This document shows, in pieces, positions 14,861 to 15,291 of a DNA stretch of 15,291 nt (position 1 is its first letter; every line of letters begins with the position of its first letter). Source of the stretch: Opitutia bacterium UBA957. GTDB taxonomy: Bacteria > Verrucomicrobiota > Verrucomicrobiia > Opitutales > UBA953. The translations under genes and the position numbers were made by a program. The DNA is taken from positions 32,761 through 48,051 of the forward strand of contig DBCN01000152.1 in the NCBI GenBank assembly GCA_002293065.1, given 5' to 3'. The notes under the pieces were generated by a model. It made no database searches, had not been told where the DNA came from, and was given only the letters and a program-made list of their open reading frames with translations.

Positions 14861-15291
14861 ATGGAGTTCCGCCTGCATTCCGATTACCAACCGATGGGCG
14901 ACCAGCCCTCGGCCATCGCGGCCTTGGATGCGTCCCTCACGGCGGGGAACGCGCGCCAGACGCTGCTCGGCGTGACGGGGTCGGGCAAGACGTTCACGAT
15001 GGCGAACCTGATCGCCCGCCAGCAACGGCCGGCGCTGATCATCTCGCACAACAAGACGCTGGCGGCCCAGCTCTACTCGGAGTTCAAGCACTTCTTCCCC
15101 GAGAACGCGGTCGAATACTTCGTCAGCTACTACGACTACTACCAGCCCGAGGCCTACGTCCCGCAGACGGACACGTTCATCGAGAAGGACTCGGCCATCA
15201 ACGAGGACATCGAGCGCATGCGCATCAGCGCCAGCAGCGCCCTGCTCTCCCGGCGCGACGTCATCGTGATCGCCTCGGTCTCCTGCATCTA
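14861..15291 (+). CDS. uvrB: UvrB, excinuclease ABC subunit B (3' end cut by window)
   Basis: UvrB is the damage-verifying helicase-like subunit of nucleotide excision repair. The frame opens at ATG 14861, five bases after the HAD stop, and runs to the window edge: 143 codons of an expected ~670. The visible part is unmistakable: MGDQPSAIAAL (Q-motif region), Walker A GVTGSGKTF (37-45), SHNKTLAAQLYSEFK (motif Ia), and the beta-hairpin region SYYDYYQPEAYVPQTDTF followed by FIEKDSAINEDIERMR. No sign of damage in this part. No Shine-Dalgarno sequence is clear, so translation may be coupled to the gene before it. Confidence 0.96.
   Translation, partial: MEFRLHSDYQPMGDQPSAIAALDASLTAGNARQTLLGVTGSGKTFTMANLIARQQRPALIISHNKTLAAQLYSEFKHFFPENAVEYFVSYYDYYQPEAYVPQTDTFIEKDSAINEDIERMRISASSALLSRRDVIVIASVSCI

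Noticed and set aside
1..15291. tRNA/rRNA genes, CRISPR arrays, insertion sequences, integrases, attachment sites
   Set aside because: None seen on reading both strands: no repeat-spacer pattern, no transposase-like protein, no terminal inverted repeats with target duplications.

Overview
The window is GC-rich, strongly C-ending in codon third positions, and densely coded. Several traits suggest a verrucomicrobial genome, most likely of the Opitutae type: a GreA-type elongation factor with a long N-terminal extension (also known in Chlamydia, in the same PVC superphylum), a TPR/TPR/ExbB/ExbD/ExbD cluster, and several gene starts without Shine-Dalgarno sequences. This taxonomic call is inferred from gene content and style only; no rRNA or other marker is present.

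Layout, left to right. Bases 2-874 (+) are the 3' end of a GreA-like transcript-cleavage factor, closed by a clear intrinsic terminator (897-927). Bases 961-1899 (+) encode an ArsR-type winged helix fused to a SAM-dependent methyltransferase. After a 143-bp AT-richer gap holding a candidate promoter, 2043-8171 (+) is a five-gene unit: a 1105-residue exported TPR protein, a 342-residue exported TPR protein, ExbB/TolQ/MotA-type and two ExbD/TolR-type inner-membrane proteins, then a second intrinsic terminator (8190-8217). A very small lipoprotein gene (8255-8389, +) follows. On the minus strand lie thrC (8407-9738) and, overlapping it by 20 bp upstream, thrB (9719-10672). Divergent from thrB and running to the window end on the plus strand are nadE (10758-12701), a GlcD-type FAD oxidase/dehydrogenase (12720-14186), a HAD phosphatase (14190-14855) and the first 143 codons of uvrB (14861-15291).

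Functional logic. The central unit looks like a proton-motive-force-driven inner-membrane motor (one ExbB, two ExbDs) encoded with two exported helical-repeat proteins instead of TonB, TolA, TolB or Pal. It is the most interesting system here; its cargo or partner is unknown. ThrB and ThrC are the last two steps of threonine synthesis. NadE makes NAD+ from deamido-NAD+ using glutamine. The GlcD-like oxidase and HAD phosphatase, 3 bp apart, could together handle phosphoglycolate, but that is inference. UvrB is the nucleotide excision repair helicase subunit.

No tRNA, rRNA, CRISPR array, insertion sequence, integrase or attachment site was seen. The region reads as chromosomal backbone rather than an island. 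Its most unusual parts are the Exb-TPR operon, the ArsR-methyltransferase fusion, the extended GreA and the tiny lipoprotein.
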